In this document: piece after piece, positions 1 through 8,214 of the stretch
How the letters are laid out: every line of letters begins with the position of its first letter
Numbering within the stretch: the stretch's first letter is position 1
NCBI GenBank assembly: GCA_022843925.1
Contig: JALHMS010000024.1
Location: forward strand, 7,285 to 71,284
Length of the DNA stretch: 64,000 bases
Source of the DNA: Burkholderiales bacterium
Lineage (GTDB): Bacteria > Pseudomonadota > Gammaproteobacteria > Burkholderiales > Ga0077523
Direction of reading: 5' to 3'
Program-made: the position numbers and the translations under genes
Notes under the pieces: generated by a model
The model's database searches: none
What the model saw: only the letters and a program-made list of their open reading frames with translations
What the model was told of the DNA's origin: nothing

Positions 1-312
1 TCAACCGCCTTCGGGGGCATGGCCCCCTCCTACAACACCGCCGCCTCGATCACGGATAGTCGATGCCCCACGAACTGTAGGAGCGGCCCATGGGCGCGAA
101 AGCGATGGTTCCGGGTGAAACGTTTCCTTGCATCAACCGCCTTCGGGGGCATGGCCCCCTCCTACAACACCGCCGCCTCGATCACGGATAGTCGATGCCC
201 CACGAACTGTAGGAGCGGCCCATGGGCGCGAAAGCGATGGTTCCGGGTGAAGCGTTTCCTCGCATCAACCGCTTTCGGGGGCATGGCCCCCTCCTACAAC
301 ACCGCCGCCGGC
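1..312. repeat. Tandem array of 132-bp units with inverted REP-like palindromes
   Basis: The unit recurs at positions 1, 133 and 265, a 132-bp period, giving about 2.4 copies that run off the left window edge. Each unit holds two oppositely oriented copies of a roughly 28-bp palindromic element (CTTTCGGGGGCATGGCCCCC then CTCCTACA, and its inverse beginning TGTAGGAGCGGCC). Paired inverted REPs in tandem are the layout called BIMEs. Open frames through it encode the same peptide repeatedly and are treated as spurious. No REP-associated (RAYT) transposase is in the window. Confidence 0.85.
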
Positions 313-314
313 CC

Positions 315-770
315 CTACGGCATCCGCGAAGAATGGTGACTCACGATGATCCATCCCCCGTCCCGCTTCGCGAGCAAGAACGTGAATCGCAGCGGTGTGA
401 GCACGTCGCCGCTCTCCTGCGGATCGACCGCCGTGTAGCGGCCCGAGACGCTCGCCGCGCCTCCCAGCATGCGGACGTGGCGCTCGCCCAGCTGCATGCG
501 CAACCGGGGGCGTTTCGTGGTCGATTCAGTGAAGTAGGCGAGCACCTCCTCCGGCGACGTGCGCAGGGTCGTCGACACCGTCCCCCAGAACACCGCGTCG
601 GGGGCGTACAGCGCAGCGATCCGCGCTGCGTCTCTCGCATCGAAGGCCGCGATCCAGGCATCGATCACGGACAGGACATCGCCCTCCCCGTCCGCCGCGC
701 CAGCCGGCCCACCCGCGACGATGCCCAGCAGCCCAGCCCCCATGCCCATCAGCAGCGTTCTTCTCATCAT
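315..770 (-). CDS. Secreted SnoaL-like / DUF4440-type protein
   Basis: Encodes about 151 residues. The start at 770 is chosen because a hydrophobic signal peptide (MMRRTLLMGMGAGLLG, then an AGA-type cleavage site) follows and AGGA lies just upstream. A longer reading would use repeat DNA as coding sequence. The mature part has the SnoaL/nuclear-transport-factor-2 fold pattern: a helical DAWIAAFDARD segment, ALYAPDAVFWG, and a C-terminal strand ending WIIVSHHSS. This fold serves hydrolases, isomerases and simple binding proteins, so no reaction can be assigned. Export to the periplasm is inferred. Its upstream region is a triplicated 164-bp repeat, so its promoter may lie in repeated DNA. Confidence 0.7.
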   Translation of the reverse strand: MMRRTLLMGMGAGLLGIVAGGPAGAADGEGDVLSVIDAWIAAFDARDAARIAALYAPDAVFWGTVSTTLRTSPEEVLAYFTESTTKRPRLRMQLGERHVRMLGGAASVSGRYTAVDPQESGDVLTPLRFTFLLAKRDGGWIIVSHHSSRMP

Positions 771-1262
771 GGGATCCTGTCGGGCTTGGGTGGTCGATAG
801 CGAAACGGTGGAAGAGCGAGGACAGATTCTGACGAATTCGACGAACGTATCGGGAATACGTGAGGAGAAAGCGGCGGAATATGAACCGCTCTCCCGCCGT
901 TGCAGCCGGATCATCCCAAGCCTGACAGGGTCCTGGGATCCTGTCGGGCTTGGGTGGTCGATAGCGAAACGGTGGAAGAGCGAGGACAGATTCTGACGAA
1001 TTCGACGAACGTATCGGGAAGACGTGAGGAGAAAGCGGCGGAATATGAACCGCTCTCCCGCCGTTGCAGCCGGATCATCCCAAGCCTGACAGGGTCCTGG
1101 GATCCTGTCGGACTTGGGTGGTCGATAGCGAAACGGTGGAAGAGCGAGGACAGATTCTGACGAATTCGACGAACGTATCGGGAATACGTGAGGAGAAAGC
1201 GGCGGAATATGAACCGCTCTCCCGCCGTTGCAGCCGGATCATCCCAAGCCTGACAGGGTCCT
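771..1262. repeat. Three 164-bp direct repeats upstream of the SnoaL-like gene
   Basis: Copies begin at 771, 935 and 1099 (GGGATCCTGTCGG), exactly 164 bp apart and almost identical. Each junction contains an inverted repeat, CCAAGCCTGACAGG facing CCTGTCGGGCTTGG. Inside each unit is CGTATCGGGAATACG, a perfect palindrome with a 5-nt centre in copies 1 and 3; copy 2 has a substitution. Each unit also holds a 14-codon plus-strand frame starting MNRSPAVAAG. The element is unrelated to the REP-like arrays on either side. Confidence 0.85.
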
Positions 1263-1336
1263 GATCCCTTCGACATCGCGACGAGGCCGCGGATCGCGCG
1301 AGAATAGCGCCTGCCCCACCCCGCCCGGAACCCGAT

Positions 1337-2524
1337 TTGTCCCGACTCGTCGCCCACCTCGACATGGACGCCTTCTACGCGTCCGTGGAACTGCTCCGCT
1401 ATCCGGATCTCGTCGGGCAGCCGGTGGTGATCGGGGGCGGGCGGCGGCATCAGCCGGTCCCGGCGGACGATGGCACGCGAACCTACGCCACCCTCCGCGA
1501 CTACGCCGGCCGCGGCGTCATCACCACGGCCACCTACGCCGCGCGCGCGTTCGGCGTGCATTCGGGGATGGGGCTGATGAAGGCAGCCGCCCTGTGTCCG
1601 CAGGCGGTGCTCCTGCCGGTGGATTTCGATCAGTACCGGCACTACTCGCGCCTCTTCAAGGCCGCCGTGGCGGAGATCTCCCCGGTCATCGAGGACCGCG
1701 GGATCGACGAGATCTACATCGACATGACCGACGTCCCCGGCATCGATGTCGACGGTGGCCGCGAGGTCGCCCGCCGCATCAAGGCGCGGGTGCGCGAAGT
1801 CACGGGACTTTCGTGCTCCATCGGCCTCGCACCGAACAAGCTGCTCGCGAAGATCTGCTCCGACCTCGACAAGCCCGACGGGATCACTGTCGTGACTGCC
1901 GGGGACATCCCCTCTCGGATCTGGCCGCTGCCGGCGAAACGCATCAACGGAATCGGTCCCAAGGCGAACGGAAAGCTCGAAGCCCTGGGCATCCGCACCA
2001 TCGGCGACCTCGCCGCCGCGGACCCGGCGTTGTTGCTCGAGCGCTTCGGCAGCGCCTACGGCGCATGGATGCAAGAGGCCGCCCACGGGCGCGACGATCG
2101 TCCGGTGGTGACCTACCGGGAGCCGAAATCCTTCAGCCGCGAGACCACGTTCGAGCACGATCTGCACGCGAAGCACGACCGCGAGGCGCTCTCCGCGATC
2201 TTCACGCGACTGTGCGAACAGGTGGCGGCGGATCTCGCCCGGAAGGGGTTCGTGGGACGCACGATCGGGATCAAGCTCAGGTACGACAACTTCGAGACGG
2301 TGACCCGCGACCGCAGCATCGACCACTTCACGGCCGACGCCGCGGAGATCCGACGCACTGCGGGTGAATGCCTGAAGCGGGTGCCGCTGGAGCGGCGGTT
2401 GCGCCTGCTCGGAGTGCGTGTGGGGGCGGTGATGAAGGCCGACGAGGCCGCAGCACAAACTGGCCGCCATGCCGGTGAAGCGTCGGCGACGTACGCCGCG
2501 ACGTTGCCGTTGTTCGAGACGTAG
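1337..2524 (+). CDS. dinB: DNA polymerase IV (Y family)
   Basis: Translesion DNA polymerase of 395 residues. The palm motif LDMDAFYASVE (Asp9) and the IDEIYID motif (Asp124, Glu125) supply the metal ligands. CSIGLAPNKLLAKICSDLDKPDG and the helix-hairpin-helix NGIGPKANGKLEALGI are typical of Pol IV. The C-terminus ends TLPLFET, resembling the sliding-clamp-binding motif QLxLF. Between residues about 36 and 60 there is a longer loop than the short linker seen in Escherichia coli DinB. The predicted start is TTG. It stands alone between two repeat arrays. No LexA box was recognised upstream, but that region is short. Confidence 0.93.
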   Translation: MSRLVAHLDMDAFYASVELLRYPDLVGQPVVIGGGRRHQPVPADDGTRTYATLRDYAGRGVITTATYAARAFGVHSGMGLMKAAALCPQAVLLPVDFDQYRHYSRLFKAAVAEISPVIEDRGIDEIYIDMTDVPGIDVDGGREVARRIKARVREVTGLSCSIGLAPNKLLAKICSDLDKPDGITVVTAGDIPSRIWPLPAKRINGIGPKANGKLEALGIRTIGDLAAADPALLLERFGSAYGAWMQEAAHGRDDRPVVTYREPKSFSRETTFEHDLHAKHDREALSAIFTRLCEQVAADLARKGFVGRTIGIKLRYDNFETVTRDRSIDHFTADAAEIRRTAGECLKRVPLERRLRLLGVRVGAVMKADEAAAQTGRHAGEASATYAATLPLFET

Positions 2525-2552
2525 GCGAGACCCGCCCGAAGTGCATCGACCG

Positions 2553-3131
2553 GAAACATCGCTTTCGCGGGCATGGCCCGCTCCTACAAGGCCGTGACCA
2601 TTCCCGCACCCTGAAGCGCATCCACCGCTGTTGTAGGAGGGGCCCATGGCCCCGAAAGCGATGCGTGCGAGGCAACGCCTCAACCGCAACCATCGCTTTC
2701 GCGGGCATGGCCCGCTCCTACAAGGCCGTGGCTCATCCCCGCACCGTGAGGCGCATCCACCGCCGTTGTAGGAGGGGCCCATGGCCCCGAAAGCGGTGGG
2801 TGCGAGGCAACGCCTCAACTGGAACGATCGCTTTCGCGGGCATGGCCCGCTCCTACAAGGCCGTGACCATTCCCGCACCGTGAAGCGGATCCACCGCCGT
2901 TGTAGGAGGGGCCCATGGCCCCGAAAGCGGTGGGTGCGAGGCAATGCCTCAACCGGAACCATCGCTTTCGCGGGCATGGCCCGCTCCTACACGGCCGTGG
3001 CTCATCCCCGCACCGTGAGGCGCATCCACCGCCGTTGTAGGAGGGGCCCATGGCCCCGAAAGCGGTGGGTGCGAGGCAACGCCTCAACCGGCACGATCGC
3101 TTTCGCGGGCATGGCCCGCTCCTACAACAGC
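2553..3131. repeat. Tandem array of 134/135-bp units with inverted REP-like palindromes
   Basis: The palindrome beginning GCTTTCGCGGGCATGGCC occurs at 2561, 2695, 2830, 2964 and 3099, spaced alternately 134 and 135 bp. Between neighbours lies an inverted copy (TGTAGGAGGGGCCCATGG, then CCCCGAAAGCG). This is the same palindrome family as at 1-312 and 35,721-36,418 but with different spacer DNA. It lies between dinB and the convergent acyl-CoA dehydrogenase gene, so it could also act as a transcription-stop or mRNA-stabilising structure. No gene is supported here. Confidence 0.85.
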
Positions 3132-3153
3132 GTGGCGCATCCACTCGTCCGCC

Positions 3154-4323
3154 CTACATCCGCTTCGCCACTTCCTCCAGCAACACCTCGGTCGCACCAC
3201 CGCCGATGGCCTGCACCCGCGCGTCCCGGGACATCCGCTCGATGGCGCTCTCGCGCATGTAACCCATCCCGCCGTGGAACTGCACGCAGTCGTACATCAC
3301 CTCGTTCACCAGCGTTCCCGCCAGCGCCTTGATCATCGAGACCTCCTTCACGACCTGCTGGCCCTGCGCGTCGCGCCAAGCGGTCTGGTGGATCAGCGCG
3401 CGCGCCGCCTCCACCTGAGACAGGCGCTGCGCGAGGCGCTGGCGGATGACCTGCTTGTCCCACAGCGCTGCGCCGAAGGCCTTGCGTTGCTTCACCCAGT
3501 CGATGGTGATCTCGATGGCCTTCGCGGCCTCGCCCATCGCCTGGGCGCCGAGCACGATGCGTTCGTTCTGCAGATTCTTCACGAGGGACCGGAAGCCGCC
3601 GTTCTCCTCACCCAACAGATTTTCGGCCGGCACCCGGCAGTCCTCGAAGACCAACTCCGCGGTGTCGCTCGAGAACCAGCCCTGCTTGTCGAGCGGCCTC
3701 GCCACGCGGAAACCCGGCGCGCCCTTCTCGACGATGAACATCGACATCTGGTGATTGCGCCCCGGCTCGCCGGTCTTGGCAGCGACGAAATACACGTCGG
3801 CGTACACGCCGTTCGTGATGAACATCTTCGTCCCGTTCAGCACCCAGTGGTCGCCGTCGCGCCGCGCCGTCGTGCGCATCGACGCGAGGTCCGAGCCGGC
3901 ATCGGGTTCGGTCATCGCGACGGCCGCGATCTTCCGGCCGGCCACGAGGTCGGGCATGAGGCGCGCCTTCTGCTCGGCATTGCCCGCGTGTTGAAGGTGC
4001 GGCGTGGCCATGTCGGTATGGACCAGCACGGTGATCGCGAATCCGCCGTACGTGGACCGGCCCAGCTCCTCGGCGAGCACGACCGTGGCGAGCGTATCGA
4101 GGCCGCTGCCGCCGTGCTCCGGATCGAAGCGGATCCCGAAGAGGCCGAGCGCGCCCATCTCGCGGAGGACCTCGCGCGGGACGAAGCCCGCCGCCTCCCA
4201 CGCGTCGGCATGCGGGATCACGCGCTCCGAGACGAATCGGCGGACGGTGTCGCGCAGCAGTTCGTGGTCGTGATCGAAGAAGGGATTGGCGGCGATTCCC
4301 GCCGGGGCCGTGGGTGCGTTCAT
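3154..4323 (-). CDS. Acyl-CoA dehydrogenase
   Basis: A 389-residue FAD flavoenzyme for alpha,beta-dehydrogenation of an acyl-CoA; electrons would go to ETF. The start MNAPTAPAG at 4323 matches family length. Family motifs are AMTEPDAGSDLASM (about residues 136-149), WVLNGTKMFITNG, and the C-terminal QFHGGMGYMRES. The usual YEGT catalytic Glu position reads GGGAT. The base is instead expected at Glu254 (LQNERIVLGAQA), the alternative helix-G position known in isovaleryl- and long-chain acyl-CoA dehydrogenases. This argues for a branched or long acyl substrate. The gene is monocistronic. Exact substrate unknown. Confidence 0.9.
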   Translation of the reverse strand: MNAPTAPAGIAANPFFDHDHELLRDTVRRFVSERVIPHADAWEAAGFVPREVLREMGALGLFGIRFDPEHGGSGLDTLATVVLAEELGRSTYGGFAITVLVHTDMATPHLQHAGNAEQKARLMPDLVAGRKIAAVAMTEPDAGSDLASMRTTARRDGDHWVLNGTKMFITNGVYADVYFVAAKTGEPGRNHQMSMFIVEKGAPGFRVARPLDKQGWFSSDTAELVFEDCRVPAENLLGEENGGFRSLVKNLQNERIVLGAQAMGEAAKAIEITIDWVKQRKAFGAALWDKQVIRQRLAQRLSQVEAARALIHQTAWRDAQGQQVVKEVSMIKALAGTLVNEVMYDCVQFHGGMGYMRESAIERMSRDARVQAIGGGATEVLLEEVAKRM

Positions 4324-4584
4324 GGGGATACTCGGGACCGGAGAATCCCGAAGATACCCCGGGTCGTCATCGATGGTCACGCCGGCGCGCACGGCAGCGT
4401 CGCCACGGTGACGGCACATCCGGACCAACGCCCGAGATCGCACCGACCTTCGGGACTGGCCGGGCATCCGCCCCGCACAGGATCCCGAGGAGCGCGCCTT
4501 CGGTGCCAGGAGATGGAACGCCGGCCCTTCGCCCTACTGATTCGATCCCGGCGGTACGCATCGGCGATCTGCCACGGAGACCCC

Positions 4585-5220
4585 CTACGCCTCCACCGCC
4601 CGCCACAGATACCACGCGGCCACGCTGCGGTACGGGGCCCACCGCTCCCCGTGCGCGCCCAGTTCGCGAGGCTTGATGTCGTCGCGCCCCCGCGCATGGC
4701 GCAGGAAGCCGGCCCGTACGCCGTAGTCGTCGATCGGCAGGACGTCGAGGCGGCCGAGGCCGAAGATCAGGAACATCTCGACCGTCCAGCGCCCGACCCC
4801 GCGGACTTCCGTGAAACGCCGGATGATCGCCTCGTCGTCGAGGCGGGCGATGCCCGATCGCGACACCGGCACGACACCCGACACTGCAGCCTCGGCGATG
4901 GCGCGCACGTAAGAGATCTTCTGCCGGGAGAGTCCCGCGCCGCGGAGCGCCTCGTCGGAAGTTCCAAGCACCTCGGCCGGCGCCGGGAAGCCACTGCCCG
5001 GATGCAACGCCACGAATCGCGCAAGGATCGCCGCCGCGGCGTTGCCGTGGAGCTGCTGATGCATCACGGCGCGCACGAGGGACTCGTACGGCCCGCGCCG
5101 CCAGTGGGGCTTCAAGGTGCAGGGCCCGTGGCGCGCGACCAGGCGGCGCATGAGCGGATCGGTGGAAGCGAGCGCGCGATCGGCGGCGGCGAGCGCGGCG
5201 AGATGGGTGGCGGGGGTCAT
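4585..5220 (-). CDS. DNA-3-methyladenine glycosylase II-like (HhH-GPD)
   Basis: A 211-residue base-excision repair glycosylase that would remove alkylated purines from DNA. The HhH-GPD core is clear: VMHQQLHGNAAAAI near residue 52, the hairpin EVRGVGRWTVEMFLIFGLG (about 138-156), then LPIDDYGVRAG, whose Asp165 aligns with the catalytic aspartate of AlkA. The extra N-terminal AlkA domain is shortened, as in many stand-alone bacterial homologues. The 261 bp between this gene and the acyl-CoA dehydrogenase start contain no recognisable gene. No ada gene is nearby. Confidence 0.88.
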   Translation of the reverse strand: MTPATHLAALAAADRALASTDPLMRRLVARHGPCTLKPHWRRGPYESLVRAVMHQQLHGNAAAAILARFVALHPGSGFPAPAEVLGTSDEALRGAGLSRQKISYVRAIAEAAVSGVVPVSRSGIARLDDEAIIRRFTEVRGVGRWTVEMFLIFGLGRLDVLPIDDYGVRAGFLRHARGRDDIKPRELGAHGERWAPYRSVAAWYLWRAVEA

Positions 5221-5284
5221 GCGTCGAGCTTATCGCACACGGGCGCCGCGCCGAGATGCCGTGAAGGACGAGGGTTGGCCTCGG

Positions 5285-7300
5285 TCAGACCAGTCGGAAC
5301 TCCACCACCGCCGAACCAGCGCCGTAGGTCGGCCCGTAGGCATGGACCTTCGCTCCGACGAGCCGGCCACCGGTCGCACCGAGAATCCACGCCAGGTGCT
5401 TCATCCCGAAGTCCGCGCGAGTCTCCTTGGCGAAGCGCGGTATCTCCGCCACGAGATCGTCGAAGCGCCCCTGCTCCATCAGACGCAGGATCTCCTGGTT
5501 CCAGGTGTCGTCGTTCTGGCTCGCGATGTGATCGGTTGCAGGATCGATCTCCTCACGGAACGTGGTGCCCGACAGTCCGCCCACGCCCACCACGGCCACG
5601 CGCTTGCCCTGCAGGATGGCCTGCTCCACCGCGAGTTCGCCGAGCCGGCGGGTGGCATCCCAGTCGTGGTAGATGTTGTTGGCCGCGATGAGGACCGGGA
5701 TGTCCTTGTGAGGGTTGAGGAAGTGCATGGCGGTGATGGTCCCGCTGTCGATCGGGAAACCCTCGTAGTCCACCAGCTTCGAACGCACGCCACCCTCCCC
5801 GGCCGCGGCCACGCAGGCGCGGGCAAGATTGGTGTCGATGCGCAGGTCGTAGCGCATTGCCCCGTACTCGTGCCAGTTGTCATCCACGTGCTGCCCGGAG
5901 ATTCGGGGGCGACCCTGCCAGAGTTCATCGAGAACCGCGAGCCACTGCGTCGAATACAGGACGATCACGTCGGGGCGCGATGCTGCAAGCGCAGCCCTGG
6001 CGGCCTGCCAGCCTTCGCTCATGGGCTTCCACGCCGGATTGTCACGGTCGAGGACTGGCAGTGGGGAGCCCGGCACGAGGAAGGCGGAAACGACGCCCGG
6101 TTGGGTGTCGAGGCCTCGCGAGACCGGTCGCCCCCCGACGCCGAGCAACACCTGCCATAGCTGCTGCCAGCGTTGCCGCGACCGTACGGCCTCTTCGGGT
6201 GTGAGATGGCGGAACCACTGCACGATGCCCATCACCCCCCGCGGCATCACGAACATGATGACGATGCTTGCCAGTCCCAGCACCAGGAGCCCCTTGCCTG
6301 CATAGCCGGCAAGCAGCCGGTCGATGGCGACGAAGACGACCGCGCCAACGATGGGGCCGGACAACGTTCCCATGCCACCGGCCACCACGACGAAGACGAT
6401 GTACGCGGACCAGGAGATGCCGAAGGCCGAGGGTGGCGTGATGATCACGGCGTCCATGAAGTACAGCCCCGCCGCGAGGCTGGTGAATGTCCCGGAGATG
6501 AGGAACACCGCCGTCTTCATCCGGCGGATGTCCACGCCCACGGTGCGGGCTGCCTCCTCGTCGTCGCGCACCGCGGTCAGGGCAAGTCCGTAGCGGGACC
6601 GCAGCAACCGCCAGATGATGAGCGTGGCGACCGTCAGCAGCGCGAAGCTCGAGTAGTAGAGCTGACGCAGCGTCACGTCGGACTTGATCTGCATGCCTCC
6701 GCCCGCGCCCACGACCTGCCACTCGCTGAAGACGGTGGCCACCGACTCCGCGACGAGCCAGGTCGCGATGGCGAAGTACGCGCCCTGGAGCTTGAGCAGC
6801 GGCAGGGCCCCCAGGAAGATCAGCAGCAGGATCGACACTCGCCGCACATAGCTCGATCGGAACACATCCGCGCCCGGCACCTGCCGCACGAGTGCCTCGT
6901 AGAGGATCCACAGCACGAGTGCCACCACGATGGGCCGCCACACGTCGCGACCCGAGAAACGTTCACCGAGCGGAATGGCCAGCAGCCAGGCGAACAGGAA
7001 GCCCGCGAGCCCGGAAAATGGCAGTGCCGACCAGACGTTGAGCGGCGTGTAGTAGTGGACGATCGCCAGCGCGAAGCCACCGATGCCGACGAAGACCTGG
7101 TTGCCGAAGGAGAGCAGACCCGCGTAGCCGGCCAACAGATTCCAGGCGTGGCCGAACACCGCGAACAGGAAGACCGTGAACAGGAGATGCAGGACGTAGC
7201 TCCGTGCGTCCAGCATGGCCGGCAGCACCAGCAGGACCGCAACGAGCAGGATCAGCAGCGCCCCGCCCCGCAGGCCGGCCGTGGTGTCGCGGGCGCTCAT
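5285..7300 (-). CDS. LivM-type ABC permease fused to a 2-aminophenol dioxygenase alpha-like subunit
   Basis: A 671-residue two-part protein. Residues 1 to about 365 form a branched-chain-amino-acid-type ABC permease (LivM), with many membrane spans, the GYAGLLSFGNQVFVGIGGFAL motif, and the cytoplasmic loop TAVRDDEEAARTVGVDIRR. A linker of about 37 residues leads to residues 402-671, a class III extradiol dioxygenase (LigB-like) domain. By eye this domain is about 60% identical to the free alpha-like protein at 11,894-12,706. The metal-binding histidines of the catalytic beta type are absent (FLVPGSPLP, LYSTQW), so it is a non-catalytic alpha-type subunit. The frame is uninterrupted and the junction has no good internal start (GTC-GTT codons). 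The last gene of the operon, it overlaps livH by 4 nt. Such a fusion would place a dioxygenase subunit on the importer's predicted cytoplasmic tail. Confidence 0.85.
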   Translation of the reverse strand: MSARDTTAGLRGGALLILLVAVLLVLPAMLDARSYVLHLLFTVFLFAVFGHAWNLLAGYAGLLSFGNQVFVGIGGFALAIVHYYTPLNVWSALPFSGLAGFLFAWLLAIPLGERFSGRDVWRPIVVALVLWILYEALVRQVPGADVFRSSYVRRVSILLLIFLGALPLLKLQGAYFAIATWLVAESVATVFSEWQVVGAGGGMQIKSDVTLRQLYYSSFALLTVATLIIWRLLRSRYGLALTAVRDDEEAARTVGVDIRRMKTAVFLISGTFTSLAAGLYFMDAVIITPPSAFGISWSAYIVFVVVAGGMGTLSGPIVGAVVFVAIDRLLAGYAGKGLLVLGLASIVIMFVMPRGVMGIVQWFRHLTPEEAVRSRQRWQQLWQVLLGVGGRPVSRGLDTQPGVVSAFLVPGSPLPVLDRDNPAWKPMSEGWQAARAALAASRPDVIVLYSTQWLAVLDELWQGRPRISGQHVDDNWHEYGAMRYDLRIDTNLARACVAAAGEGGVRSKLVDYEGFPIDSGTITAMHFLNPHKDIPVLIAANNIYHDWDATRRLGELAVEQAILQGKRVAVVGVGGLSGTTFREEIDPATDHIASQNDDTWNQEILRLMEQGRFDDLVAEIPRFAKETRADFGMKHLAWILGATGGRLVGAKVHAYGPTYGAGSAVVEFRLV

Positions 7301-8214
7301 CGCGAGAACAACCCCTGCGGCCGCACCGCCAGCACGAACAGAATCAGGATGTAGCCCGCGACGAGTTGCGCGGACGGTCCGAAATACGTACCGGCCAGGA
7401 CCTGCACGATGCCGAGGATCAACCCGCCCACCAGGGCTCCCACCATGGACCCGAGGCCGCCCAGGATCACCACACCGAACGCGATCAGCAGGAAAGTCGG
7501 CCCGTCGAAGGGCTGGAAGGAGCGGGACATTCCGATCATCACGCCCGCCACGCCGGCAGTGGCCAGGGAGATGCCGCTCGCGACGGCGTAGACCTTGTTG
7601 GCGTTCATGCCCATCAGCGCGGCGATCTCGGGGTCGTCGGAGGCGGCGCGGATCGCCCGACCCATGTGGGTCCCGTGCAGGAAGAACTGCACGAGCGCGA
7701 GCATGAGGAGCGCGATGCCGAAGAAGATGAGGCGAAGGGTGGAAACCGTGAGGTCCTCACCGAGGCGGATCGCGTCGAACGACAGCTCGTTGCGGATCGC
7801 CATGGCGTTGGAATCGAACACCGCGAGCAGGCCCTGCCCGATCACGATGGACATGCCGAAGGTCACGAGCAGCGGCGACATGAGCCCGAAGCTGGCGCTC
7901 ATGCCGCGCCGCTCGGCCGCCTGCACCGAGACGCGATTCAGCATCACTCTCTGGATCACGTAGCCGATGACGTACATCACAGGGACGACGAGAAGGAGCG
8001 TCCAGAACGGCGACACGTTCGCCATGGAGAGAAACGCCACGGCGAGGTAGGCCGCGAGGATCAGCCAGTCGCCGTGGGCAAGGTTCACCAACCGCATCAC
8101 GCCGAAGTTCAGGGCGAGACCGATGGCGATCACCGCGTAGTAGCCCCCGAGCATGCTCCCGGAGAGCAGGCCGTTGGCGACGTCGATGAACATCCAGTAG
8201 AGATCTTCGTTCAT
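7297..8214 (-). CDS. LivH-type ABC transporter permease
   Basis: A 305-residue inner-membrane permease, partner of the LivM fusion protein. The start MNEDLYW at 8214 overlaps the upstream ATPase stop by 4 nt; the longer reading is antisense to conserved sequence and rejected. Hydrophobic spans alternate with the LivH hallmarks GLALNFGVMRLVNLAHGDW, the cytoplasmic IRAASDDPEIAALMGMN loop, and FGVVILGGLGSMVGALVGG. Known family role: translocation of amino acids, amides, urea or aromatic acids with LivF/LivG. In this operon the cargo is probably an aromatic or acylated amine, by inference from the neighbouring catabolic genes. Confidence 0.9.
   Translation of the reverse strand: MNEDLYWMFIDVANGLLSGSMLGGYYAVIAIGLALNFGVMRLVNLAHGDWLILAAYLAVAFLSMANVSPFWTLLLVVPVMYVIGYVIQRVMLNRVSVQAAERRGMSASFGLMSPLLVTFGMSIVIGQGLLAVFDSNAMAIRNELSFDAIRLGEDLTVSTLRLIFFGIALLMLALVQFFLHGTHMGRAIRAASDDPEIAALMGMNANKVYAVASGISLATAGVAGVMIGMSRSFQPFDGPTFLLIAFGVVILGGLGSMVGALVGGLILGIVQVLAGTYFGPSAQLVAGYILILFVLAVRPQGLFSR

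Noticed and set aside
19-339. Open frame encoding a peptide repeated about every 44 residues (MAPSYNTAAS...)
   Set aside because: It is a translation of the 132-bp REP array; length divisible by three keeps the frame open. No ribosome-binding logic or family.
911-2977. 688-codon minus-strand frame across dinB and repeats
   Set aside because: Antisense to the well-supported dinB gene and made of repeat DNA at both ends; a high-GC shadow frame.
2553-3131. Possible CRISPR array because of regular spacing
   Set aside because: Spacers between palindromes are themselves nearly identical, so it is a tandem BIME-type repeat.
3274-5691. 805-codon plus-strand frame
   Set aside because: Runs antisense through the acyl-CoA dehydrogenase and AlkA-like genes, both with clear domains; composition (R, A, H, E rich) is that of a shadow frame.
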